Shown: piece by piece, positions 13,311 through 20,901 of the stretch | How the letters are laid out: each line of letters starts with the position of its first letter | Numbering within the stretch: the first letter of the stretch is position 1 | Source of the DNA: a virus | DNA length: 29,950 nucleotides | Virus record (IMG/VR): IMGVR_UViG_3300006793_000163 | Location: 1-29,950 of that record | Reading direction: 5' to 3' (one strand) | The notes under the pieces: model-generated | What the model was told of the DNA's origin: nothing | Seen by the model: only the letters and a program-made list of their open reading frames with translations | Databases searched by the model: none | Position numbers and translations under genes: made by a program

Positions 13311-15863
13311 CTAAGCGGTTTCAGATTCAGGTAAGTCTAATTTTTTATACCTGTCAAGGGTAATATCCCATACTCCTTCATCTTCTTTAGTATCTAACAT
13401 AGTTTGTTTTTTACCAGTCCATGTAATCCAAGTATCTTTACCATCTAAAGGTACAACTCTAACGTGTAATCTAGTATCAAACTTATCACCTTCTAATTTA
13501 TACTCATGATAACCGTCTTTCTGTACTCCTAATATTACCTTACCACTATCAATTACTTTACCCTGTTTAATACCTGATAAACTTATTTTAGCAGGAAACT
13601 TACCTGATTTACCAAATAAGTTATAAACATCGGAAGTTGTTTCTATATCAAACAACCAAGCCATCTTTTTTTCTGCTGTCTCAATAATAAAATCTAAATT
13701 TTTGTCATCTCTTCTTTGAATTAAAAAATTTGCTTGCTTAGGATTAGTTTTTGGTTGCTTTTCAATTGTATCATTATTAGCAACAAAATTATCTTCTGTT
13801 TTATTATAAACAATATCTTCTTGTCTAATTAACCATTTCTTTAATCTTTTTAAGTCTGAATCAAAAGCAGTACTTTCAAACTTATCCATATGATGTTCTT
13901 TAACAAACTCTACTATTTGTTCAAAACTAACAGGTTCATCCATATCTAATAGTTTATTCTTTATTGATAATCTTAATTCAGAACGCATACTTTTTATTGC
14001 TTGTTTTAAATCTTCTTTCCAAACATCAATATCATATAATGCTTTTTTCTCCATTAAATTGTCACCACTGAAACCCATAATAGTAAATCCATCTAAATCA
14101 GATTTCAATAGTATTTCCGCTTCACCATGTATATCATCAGTAATATACATCTTTTTGACACCTTTCAATCTATACTTAAATGGCTTATCTAAATCTTCCC
14201 AAATAGATTTTTTAGTTTTATCAGATAATAATTCTAAAGTTGCTAATTTATCAGATTCAGTAACTTCAGGTATTTCAATTACTTTAGCAGAATACAAACT
14301 AAATCCTTCTTTAGTTTTCTTTACTTCATCAACCTTTACCCTAACTATTTCACCAACCTCAACAGATTCTTTGGTATTCAACGCCTTCCCAACAGGAATA
14401 TATGCTTTATCTTTTAATTCCGTAGTTTTGTATTTTCTTGATTGCTCTGCACTCACAGGTCCAATACCAATAGTATAAGAATATAAATTACTCTTAGTTT
14501 TCTTAGAATCTAATACTACAACATCTAAATCAACAAACTTTTTCCACTTAACCCATTTAGGATTTTTTCTACTACCTATCTGATAAGTAGATTCTATATC
14601 TTTAATTACTACACCTTCTGATGCAGGTAATTGCATTATAGTTTCAGAATAAGTACCTACCTCTTTAATAGAATCTGCTATTCTAGTATCTTTTTTAGAT
14701 GGGAATGCTAAATCTTCGGAAGAATGTTGTGAATATTGATACATTAAAATATTGATTCTCTCTCTTAGTGGTTCATCCATTAAATCTCTTTCCTCATGTC
14801 TCATGATATCAAATACATGAAGTCTAAGTTTCAATCCATCTACGGGTTTCTTGAACATATAATTAATTACAGATGCTCGGTGTAAAGGTTCTTCACCTCT
14901 AAATAACATTAATTCCCCATCTAATATACAATCTCCAAAATGTTTTTTATTTAATTGTTCTACTTGTTCAGAACATTTATCAGTAATATCTTTTTGGTTA
15001 TAAGAATATATTTTTACCTTACCATCTATCTTATGTAATTGAACTCTCATCCCATCATATTTTTCTTGAACAACATATTCACCACTAAAACCTTTTAATT
15101 GTTCCATATCATTTAATTCAAATATTCTGTACATAGGTTTATTTGGAATTACAAAATTAATATCTGCCTTTTCTTCTTCTGATTTAGTATCGTCAGATTT
15201 TTTAATATTAATATCAACTAACTTATTCCATTGTACATTGGTATATTCTTCTAAAAATACTTTTTTTAGTAGGGACAAGATACTATTAAACTTAGATTTA
15301 ATTCTTTTAGTGTCTTTATTCTCACCATAATGTTCAGAAATATATAATGGAATATCCTTAGATTCTAAATCTAATCCCATAGCACCTTGAGTAATTTCAT
15401 CAGGGCGAAGATTATGCTTTTCCCACGCTGCTGAAGGTAAAGGAATATTATGCGCTCTTAAGGCATAATGTACAAATGCAGCATATACACTATCATTAGA
15501 TAATAATGTATCTACTACATTATCACCTAACTGTTCTGCAAACGGGTCACTTATTTCTTTAGACTCAAATCTCAATGATTTGACAGCCTCATATAATTTT
15601 CTTGCTTGCATGGAAGATGCATCTTCTGCCTTCTCATCGAATAAAATATCCTCATCTAAGTGTTTCTTTAGTAGTCCTGTAAAAGCATCTAAAGAATCAA
15701 ATTGTGTTCGTATAGACTTTACAGTATTTTTCCATTTTTTATTGTATTCTTTCGGGTCTTCTAGTGCTGACAAATACGAAAATCGTGTTCGTTCAAAAAA
15801 GTCTAACACTCTTTTTGTTAGAAGGTCTTTCTTCTTTTCAAATACTACGCCTGAAATTGACAT
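13311..15863 (-). CDS. ATP-dependent DNA ligase with long N- and C-terminal extensions
   Basis: Seals nicks in DNA using ATP. The nucleotidyltransferase motifs are clear. Motif I is EKYDGMR with Lys268 as the adenylated residue, motif III is LDGELMLF (314-321), motif IIIa is HVFDIMR (349-355), motif IV is EGVVIKD (416-422) and motif V is WVKWKKF (437-443). An OB-fold region follows (about 445-535). At 850 aa it is much longer than typical archaeal or viral ligases (about 300-600). Residues 1-235 are helical and unassigned. Residues 540-700 are unassigned. Residues 710-820 look like a degenerate LigD-type 3'-phosphoesterase domain. The start ATG 15863 follows GTGGT. It sits among structural genes rather than replication genes, so it may act on packaged or injected DNA. 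Confidence 0.9.
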   Translation of the reverse strand: MSISGVVFEKKKDLLTKRVLDFFERTRFSYLSALEDPKEYNKKWKNTVKSIRTQFDSLDAFTGLLKKHLDEDILFDEKAEDASSMQARKLYEAVKSLRFESKEISDPFAEQLGDNVVDTLLSNDSVYAAFVHYALRAHNIPLPSAAWEKHNLRPDEITQGAMGLDLESKDIPLYISEHYGENKDTKRIKSKFNSILSLLKKVFLEEYTNVQWNKLVDINIKKSDDTKSEEEKADINFVIPNKPMYRIFELNDMEQLKGFSGEYVVQEKYDGMRVQLHKIDGKVKIYSYNQKDITDKCSEQVEQLNKKHFGDCILDGELMLFRGEEPLHRASVINYMFKKPVDGLKLRLHVFDIMRHEERDLMDEPLRERINILMYQYSQHSSEDLAFPSKKDTRIADSIKEVGTYSETIMQLPASEGVVIKDIESTYQIGSRKNPKWVKWKKFVDLDVVVLDSKKTKSNLYSYTIGIGPVSAEQSRKYKTTELKDKAYIPVGKALNTKESVEVGEIVRVKVDEVKKTKEGFSLYSAKVIEIPEVTESDKLATLELLSDKTKKSIWEDLDKPFKYRLKGVKKMYITDDIHGEAEILLKSDLDGFTIMGFSGDNLMEKKALYDIDVWKEDLKQAIKSMRSELRLSIKNKLLDMDEPVSFEQIVEFVKEHHMDKFESTAFDSDLKRLKKWLIRQEDIVYNKTEDNFVANNDTIEKQPKTNPKQANFLIQRRDDKNLDFIIETAEKKMAWLFDIETTSDVYNLFGKSGKFPAKISLSGIKQGKVIDSGKVILGVQKDGYHEYKLEGDKFDTRLHVRVVPLDGKDTWITWTGKKQTMLDTKEDEGVWDITLDRYKKLDLPESETA

Positions 15864-15872
15864 TCAACCACT

Positions 15873-16631
15873 CTATTCGTGTAGACTAAATCCATATTTT
15901 CTTTGCATTTCAGCACGGCCACCATGTTCAGCATCCATATAAGTTGTGCCTTCTAGACCTAATTTTTTGACTAGTGCTTTTAGTTCTGAATATTCTTTTT
16001 CATATCTAGCGAAATCAGAGTCTTTTTTAGGGCTAGAATTGAATCTTTCAAATGCCTCTACAAACTGAGCATCCAAATCCTCTAGTTCTCCTTTTGCTAT
16101 ACTATCCATTTCTAAGTTTCTAACCAAATCTAATCCTTTTGCTACTGTTAATAGTCTCTTTAACATAATTGCTTTACCCAAAGAATCGTATAAATCACCA
16201 ATCTGTTGAGTTAATCTTTTTTCGTCTTCTAATAGTCTTGTCTGCTTTCTACCTTGTACCTTATCAAATCCCGCAGAATTTTTATCTGAACCAGTTATTT
16301 CTAATTCTTCTAATTCAGTATTAACATCATCTAAATCTTTCTCTAACTCTCTAATTCTCATTTGAGTTTCTTTATCTCTGTCATCATCTAAAAAAGGATT
16401 TCCTTCTTTCATTACTGATTTACCAACGTAGCCATATCCTTCTTCACCAGTAGGATTTGGTATCTTTTCTTCAGCAGGATTTTTCTTAGGAGTTTTTAAT
16501 TTTACTTCTTCACCCATAACATCTTGGTCATTAGCAACAGTAGTTCCGTCATTAAATTCAGCCAAAACTTCTTTTGCTTTTAATATTGCTAATTCAATTG
16601 CCTTTTCTTCTCTTGTTACTTTTTCCGGCAT
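15873..16631 (-). CDS. Unrecognised 252-aa coiled-coil protein
   Basis: The start is ATG 16631 (MPEKVTREEKAIELAI), because GGGTGA lies 5 nt upstream and includes the previous stop. A GTG at 16640 is part of that site. Residues 5-30 are helix. Residues 35-90 are Pro/Gly/Glu-rich and probably disordered. Residues about 90-160 form a strongly charged coiled coil (RELEKDLDDVNTELEELEI), and 160-230 are helical. The C-terminus is short and ordered (HGGRAEMQRKYGFSLHE). It lies between the tagged 75-aa protein and the ligase. I recognise no family. A scaffold-like, structural or ligase-associated role is possible but not shown. Confidence 0.62.
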   Translation of the reverse strand: MPEKVTREEKAIELAILKAKEVLAEFNDGTTVANDQDVMGEEVKLKTPKKNPAEEKIPNPTGEEGYGYVGKSVMKEGNPFLDDDRDKETQMRIRELEKDLDDVNTELEELEITGSDKNSAGFDKVQGRKQTRLLEDEKRLTQQIGDLYDSLGKAIMLKRLLTVAKGLDLVRNLEMDSIAKGELEDLDAQFVEAFERFNSSPKKDSDFARYEKEYSELKALVKKLGLEGTTYMDAEHGGRAEMQRKYGFSLHE

Positions 16632-16636
16632 GATAT

Positions 16637-16864
16637 TCACCCTTCTATTCTCTCTACTATCTTATGAATATCATCCCAATCCATTTTAGAAATTACATCA
16701 CTTGATGGAGTTGCACCATTAACGATAGCGGGTTTAGGAGATGTAGAAACTACAAATCCTGATTTCATTAACAAATTATCTTGTCTATATACTGTATCTT
16801 CTAGTGCCTTTACTTTATCAACTAACTCTTTCATTAGCATAAGCATTTCATTTTGTTCACTCAT
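16637..16864 (-). CDS. 75-aa coiled-coil protein with C-terminal Trp tag
   Basis: ATG 16864 overlaps the preceding stop by 4 nt (ATGA) and has AGGTGAT 8 nt before it. Residues 1-32 form a short coiled coil (LMKELVDKVKALEDTVYRQD). Residues 37-57 are a flexible Ser/Pro/Gly linker. Residues 58-75 are the tag (ISKMDWDDIHKIVERIEG). This ending aligns closely with the end of the protease-scaffold (LSSMSWGDIHNLARKF), including the Ser, Met, Trp and Asp-Ile-His positions. The architecture, an oligomerising helix, a linker and a capsid-binding-like tail, is that of a minimal scaffold or adaptor. That role is inferred. Confidence 0.68.
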   Translation of the reverse strand: MSEQNEMLMLMKELVDKVKALEDTVYRQDNLLMKSGFVVSTSPKPAIVNGATPSSDVISKMDWDDIHKIVERIEG

Positions 16865-17193
16865 TTCAAATCACCTTTTTTACTGGGATACACCATACTT
16901 CGCAACTGATTATACAAAGTCTCGTAATCCTTCCTTAGTTCTGCTGCTGACGCTACAATACTTAAGTTCTTTTCATCGAACCCATTTAATTTTTTAGTTA
17001 GTTTCTTATCACTTTTAATTAATTCAACTTTCTTCATCTCATCTATAAGAGTAGATAGTTTAGTTAAGTCTTGACCAAAATATTCAGAAGGTTGAGTAGA
17101 TTGAAGTAATTTCTTCAATTTCTTTTTTTCTTTAGGTTCTAGTTTTTCCAATAAACCACTATCAGCCTTTTGAAGTGTATATTGCCAACTCAT
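16861..17193 (-). CDS. 110-aa helical protein with N-terminal Trp tag
   Basis: ATG 17193 lies 6 nt after the preceding stop; the GTGATTTAGA before it is the ribosome site and is identical to that of the gene upstream. The product starts MSWQYTLQKADSG, one of the shared N-terminal tags. The remainder is Lys/Leu/Glu-rich and helical (KLEPKEKKKLKKLLQSTQP, then TLIDEMKKVELIKSDKKL) with a net basic charge. A second helix pair is near 75-100. No family recognised. A small basic tagged protein would suit packaging into the prohead, but nothing proves it. Confidence 0.65.
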   Translation of the reverse strand: MSWQYTLQKADSGLLEKLEPKEKKKLKKLLQSTQPSEYFGQDLTKLSTLIDEMKKVELIKSDKKLTKKLNGFDEKNLSIVASAAELRKDYETLYNQLRSMVYPSKKGDLK

Positions 17194-17199
17194 TCTAAA

Positions 17200-17586
17200 T
17201 CACTCTTCCATCCAATCATCATTCAGAGGTGTCAAAAAATCTTTAGCATCTTCTAACTTATCATTAAAAGATAATTCCATTACTCTTCTCAAAAACTTGT
17301 CAATTTCTTCATTGTCATTGTCATCTAAATAAGTAGCAAATAATATTCCTGTATAATTTCCTACATTACATTGAATATAATATGTATTAGTATTTGGTTT
17401 AGGTGCTTCGTCATCGTCATAGAAAAAATTATCATAAATATTTTTTATTTCTTGGTTACGGTAGCCATCAATTAATTGTCGAGTAGATTCTATTTCTACA
17501 TTTTTATATCCTGATAAAACGTCATTTATTTCTTCAACTGCCTCCATAACAGTTAGTTTTCTTTTTAATATATCTTCCCAACTCAT
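17200..17586 (-). CDS. 128-aa acidic protein with N-terminal Trp tag
   Basis: ATG 17586 overlaps the preceding stop by 4 nt (ATGA), with GGGTGAT upstream. The N-terminus MSWEDILKRKL is the clearest form of the shared tag. The rest is strongly acidic, with two helices (about 12-27 and 37-55), an Asp-rich turn, a beta hairpin (TYYIQCNVGNYTGILFATYL, about 68-87) and a last helix pair (EEIDKFLRRVMELSF). The family is not recognised. If the tag targets proteins to the prohead, this is a candidate cargo or assembly factor. Confidence 0.63.
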   Translation of the reverse strand: MSWEDILKRKLTVMEAVEEINDVLSGYKNVEIESTRQLIDGYRNQEIKNIYDNFFYDDDEAPKPNTNTYYIQCNVGNYTGILFATYLDDNDNEEIDKFLRRVMELSFNDKLEDAKDFLTPLNDDWMEE

Positions 17587-18932
17587 TCTAAATCACCCAT
17601 AACTTCTTTTAATATAGCAAACTTTTCAGGCAAAGACTCAACTTCAACAGTATGTACATCATTTCGTAAGAACGACTTATCTAAAGAGATTTCCCTTAAT
17701 TCTGCTAAATAATACATAAATGCATATAATTCAGTAGTTCTTTTTAACTCCATACGATAATCCTCATTTTGTATATCTGCTACACCTATACTAATGTTTT
17801 CAGGCATTCCTTCTTCATCAAACATAGGGTCGGGTTCTGTCAAGTAATAAGATTCCTTAGCCTCTTTATCATCTAATAAATCTCCAAGTCTTAGTTCTAA
17901 AATATCAGCATAGTCAATAATCTTAGATTCTTTCATTTGTGTGAACACCTTCACTGCTGATTTAGTAGCATCAGGATTCATTGCTTGTTTAATTTGTGTT
18001 GCTACTTTTCTATAACTTAAGTTGATAAATTCTTTTAATCGTTTTGTATCTCCAACTTTTATTTCTTCTAATTTAAATCCCTCTTTAGTAAATATTTCTT
18101 TAAGTAATTCTATTCCTGTTTTACCGGAATATTCTTGATTTAATACTTCTAGTAATCTAGCAGAATGATTACCTTTTTCGTATTTATCTAAAAACTTAAA
18201 TATACTTTTTTGAGAAAATAACTTAGATTCACCTTGTAATATATCTAATTCTCCTCTGTAATTTTCTATTCTAGAATCTTTACCATATTTATTGAGTAGA
18301 TTAGTCAATGTTGGAATAAAAGAATAACTTGAAGACGACCCTCTTTCTTTTCTAGATAATTGGTCTTCTAATTTATCAAGTGTAGATATAGCAGTTTCTA
18401 ATTTATTGAATATATTTTCATCGGCTACAAACGCATCATAGATAGCCTTTTCATCTGAACCTTCTTCTAAATCTTCTACAAAATTATCTAATTGTTGTTG
18501 ATTTTCTTCTGAACGCATATCATCAGACATACCCGCTAATAAAAACATAGCAGCATTATCTTGTTTAATTTTTAGAATCTGTTTAAACACTTTACGATGA
18601 GAAGTTATTGCTACAAATAATTTACTCATATCTATTTTTTTAGGTTTTGATGGTTCACCTTCTTCAGTAAAATTTTCAGAACCTAATGGTTTAAATCCAC
18701 CACTAGCGGTCATCAAATCATCAGATAGAGATTGCCTAAGTTTATTTTTCCAACCTTCATTAGTAACTCTAACAACATTTTCTAAATTATTTACAAAATT
18801 ATCAGGTACTTTACTAGATAGTAAATCTTTAACTTTAGGAGAAAATGTTTTTTTAATTTGGTCTAATACAAAAGCAGTTTTAGCCATAGGCTCTTTATGC
18901 CCGTAAATATCTGCTTTTAATAATATAGACAC
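17583..18932 (-). CDS. Unrecognised 449-aa helical protein
   Basis: The start is uncertain. No ATG lies near the beginning. GTG 18932 gives MSILLKADIYGHKEPMAKTA, and GTG 18941 adds three residues. I prefer 18932 because GTGGTA lies before it and the N-terminus then resembles MSNLLKAHSKR of another gene here. An ATG at 18887 is possible. The protein is helical and charged throughout, with an acidic segment near 360-385 (LTEPDPMFDEEGMPEN) and many Lys/Asp/Leu-rich helices. There are no Cys clusters, membrane spans or enzymatic motifs. It lies after the portal and a 70-aa gene, and like the two large genes at the right end it may be an internal virion protein. That is inference from size and setting. 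Confidence 0.6.
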   Translation of the reverse strand: MSILLKADIYGHKEPMAKTAFVLDQIKKTFSPKVKDLLSSKVPDNFVNNLENVVRVTNEGWKNKLRQSLSDDLMTASGGFKPLGSENFTEEGEPSKPKKIDMSKLFVAITSHRKVFKQILKIKQDNAAMFLLAGMSDDMRSEENQQQLDNFVEDLEEGSDEKAIYDAFVADENIFNKLETAISTLDKLEDQLSRKERGSSSSYSFIPTLTNLLNKYGKDSRIENYRGELDILQGESKLFSQKSIFKFLDKYEKGNHSARLLEVLNQEYSGKTGIELLKEIFTKEGFKLEEIKVGDTKRLKEFINLSYRKVATQIKQAMNPDATKSAVKVFTQMKESKIIDYADILELRLGDLLDDKEAKESYYLTEPDPMFDEEGMPENISIGVADIQNEDYRMELKRTTELYAFMYYLAELREISLDKSFLRNDVHTVEVESLPEKFAILKEVMGDLE

Positions 18933-18934
18933 GC

Positions 18935-19147
18935 TTACCACTTGTTTTCAGAATTTCTTTTTCTTTTTGGCATTAAAATTACGTCAGGAATATCATTACT
19001 GTTAGGAATTTTCTTTTCTACTGTTCTAGACAAATCAATACCTACTGCATCTAAATCTCTATTCACTTCTACCTTACGTGCATTATACACCTTTGCCCTT
19101 GCATCTGCTAATTCTCTTTCTAATTCTCTTACACTTTTTTCAGTCAT
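18935..19147 (-). CDS. Small 70-aa helical protein
   Basis: ATG 19147 has a perfect GGTGATTAA site in front. Residues 1-33 form a charged helix (VRELERELADARAKVYNARK). The rest is extended and ends in a basic cluster (MPKRKRNSENKW). It overlaps the start region of the next gene. Family unknown; its small size, helix and place after the portal would allow a portal-associated or assembly role. Confidence 0.6.
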   Translation of the reverse strand: MTEKSVRELERELADARAKVYNARKVEVNRDLDAVGIDLSRTVEKKIPNSNDIPDVILMPKRKRNSENKW

Positions 19148-19190
19148 TTAATCACCTTTTTTTAAATATGCTAGAATAACAACTCCGGCA

Positions 19191-20837
19191 CTAACCTACC
19201 CTTCTTTCGGTTCTTTTATCAACATTTTGATTTCCGGCTGCTTCAGGTAAACCACTAAATCTTTTATCAGGTCCACTATCCATACTAGGTTTATTTCTAG
19301 TTGTAGCAGGGTTCTCTTGTTTCTTACCTTGATTCATCATCTCTTCTTGCATTTGTCCTAATTGACTTGCATCAATATTTGTACCTGCATACGGGTCTAA
19401 CTCGACCTTTTCTTCTTGATTTCCACCTGCACTTTCTTGTTCAGGTTTTGGTTCAGGCTTGCTATAAGAGAACCTACCTTCATCATCCATATCTATTTCA
19501 AATCCTAAATTTTTAATTGATGCAGCAATATTAACTTCAAGTTCTCTTTTTCTTAGTTTAGCAACTTCATCTTCTTCTTCCGATGGTGGAAGTTTTAGAA
19601 CCCAATCGGTAATTCCAAACTCCTTTGTTACAAAAGGAAATACATAATTATTCCAAATAGTCTGAGCCATTTCTACTGCTCTATTAGTAACAAGTATTTG
19701 CATACCTTCATTATTCAATCCACCACTAGAAGAATTGTCAGCCATAAATATTTTACTTACACCATAGAAACCTGAAACTCTATCTCTCAAATCATCTTTG
19801 ACTGAAACATAATCCATTTCTTTTAGGCTATCCATAAACTTAATCCATTCAATAGAACCTTTACCGCCTTCTGATTCAATACCCATTACAGGTATAAAAT
19901 GAGGGTCTTGTTCCATCTTTTCTTTTACACCTTTCCAAAAAGATTTCATAGATTCTATATTTCTAGTCTGTACTGCAAGTAATCCTCTAGGCATTCTTGC
20001 CTTAGTGTATGATGAATTAATATAATTATCCATAGCAATAAGTGTTGTTACACTATTCCATAAAGTAATTAATGGCGATAGACCATATAATCTACTAGGA
20101 GTATATTTACTAAAGTGTAATACTTCTCCTTCTAAGAAATATTGTTCTTCACCATTTACTCTATTAACATAATGTATAGGGTATAGTTCTGTTGCACCAC
20201 AATTCGGGCAAGACGCTACGGGAGTATCACTAATAAAATCCCTATGCCTTAAACAAGTAAATCCCTCTGTACCTCTTTCACCTAATTCATCTGCATAAAT
20301 GTGCATACCAACAGGGTCGCCTCGGTATATTTCTTTGATGCGGTGCATCATTATTTCTGAATCATTGTCTAAGAAATATTCCTTAACCAATACTAAATAG
20401 CCATCATCCATTATATTCAAATCGTCTTCTAACTCTTTAAGCACATCAATAAACAATTGTTCAGATTTATTGACATAACCTTCCATGAATGATAAAGCAT
20501 ATTTTAGTTGGTCACGGTTAGGTTTAGATAGATTTGTAGAACCACAATCTACACATTCGAGTGTTGGAGTTTTATGTTCTTTACAACAGTCATCACACTT
20601 AGCAACAAACTTTTCTTCCCAAATATAACCTCTTCTAAATATTTCATTTTTTAATTGTGTAACACACGTTCTAACTATTATAGATTGATTTGCTATATGG
20701 TAGATAATAGGAGCAGTTAACATATAGGAATTATCTTTTTCCTGAATACCCGGATTAAACACCTTGCGGTCAGCAGGTCTTGGCGTTGTTCTTCTAAATA
20801 GATTTGCTATACTAAATCTTCTTTTCTCTTCTACCAT
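19191..20837 (-). CDS. Portal protein with two zinc-knuckle insertions
   Basis: A 548-aa protein from ATG 20837 with GGGGGGAT upstream. The core has portal features: MHIYADELG, EVLHFSKYTPSRLYGLSPL (about 238-256), a long stem-helix region (ITLWNSVTTLIAMDNYINSS), RMPRGLLAVQ, and the FYGVSKIFMADNSSSGGLNNEG segment (357-378), followed by an acidic helical crown. It forms the dodecameric ring through which DNA enters and leaves the capsid. Unusual are two Cys groups, C81-x2-C84-x10-C95-x2-C98 and C195-x14-C210-x2-C213 (with His197 or His199), each able to bind zinc. The C-terminal 90 residues are Gln/Pro/Asn-rich and disordered. Two genes downstream of the terminase, as usual. Confidence 0.85.
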   Translation of the reverse strand: MVEEKRRFSIANLFRRTTPRPADRKVFNPGIQEKDNSYMLTAPIIYHIANQSIIVRTCVTQLKNEIFRRGYIWEEKFVAKCDDCCKEHKTPTLECVDCGSTNLSKPNRDQLKYALSFMEGYVNKSEQLFIDVLKELEDDLNIMDDGYLVLVKEYFLDNDSEIMMHRIKEIYRGDPVGMHIYADELGERGTEGFTCLRHRDFISDTPVASCPNCGATELYPIHYVNRVNGEEQYFLEGEVLHFSKYTPSRLYGLSPLITLWNSVTTLIAMDNYINSSYTKARMPRGLLAVQTRNIESMKSFWKGVKEKMEQDPHFIPVMGIESEGGKGSIEWIKFMDSLKEMDYVSVKDDLRDRVSGFYGVSKIFMADNSSSGGLNNEGMQILVTNRAVEMAQTIWNNYVFPFVTKEFGITDWVLKLPPSEEEDEVAKLRKRELEVNIAASIKNLGFEIDMDDEGRFSYSKPEPKPEQESAGGNQEEKVELDPYAGTNIDASQLGQMQEEMMNQGKKQENPATTRNKPSMDSGPDKRFSGLPEAAGNQNVDKRTERRVG

Positions 20838-20873
20838 ATTTTATCCCCCCATTATTAATTATCCGATTTCCCA

Positions 20874-20901
20874 AACACATATTAAAGTTCCTTTATGTGT
20901 T
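20874..20901 (-). repeat. Inverted repeat over the stop codon of the LAGLIDADG-type gene
   Basis: The minus strand reads AACACAT, then 14 nt, then ATGTGTT, a perfect 7-bp stem. The AAAG/CTTT inside can add 4 more pairs. It spans the TAA stop at 20893-20895 and ends before the portal ribosome site. It may be a weak terminator or an mRNA-end structure. Confidence 0.35.

Noticed and set aside
14059-14478. Plus-strand ORF of 139 codons
   Set aside because: It is antisense to the middle of the DNA ligase, whose motifs prove the minus-strand reading.
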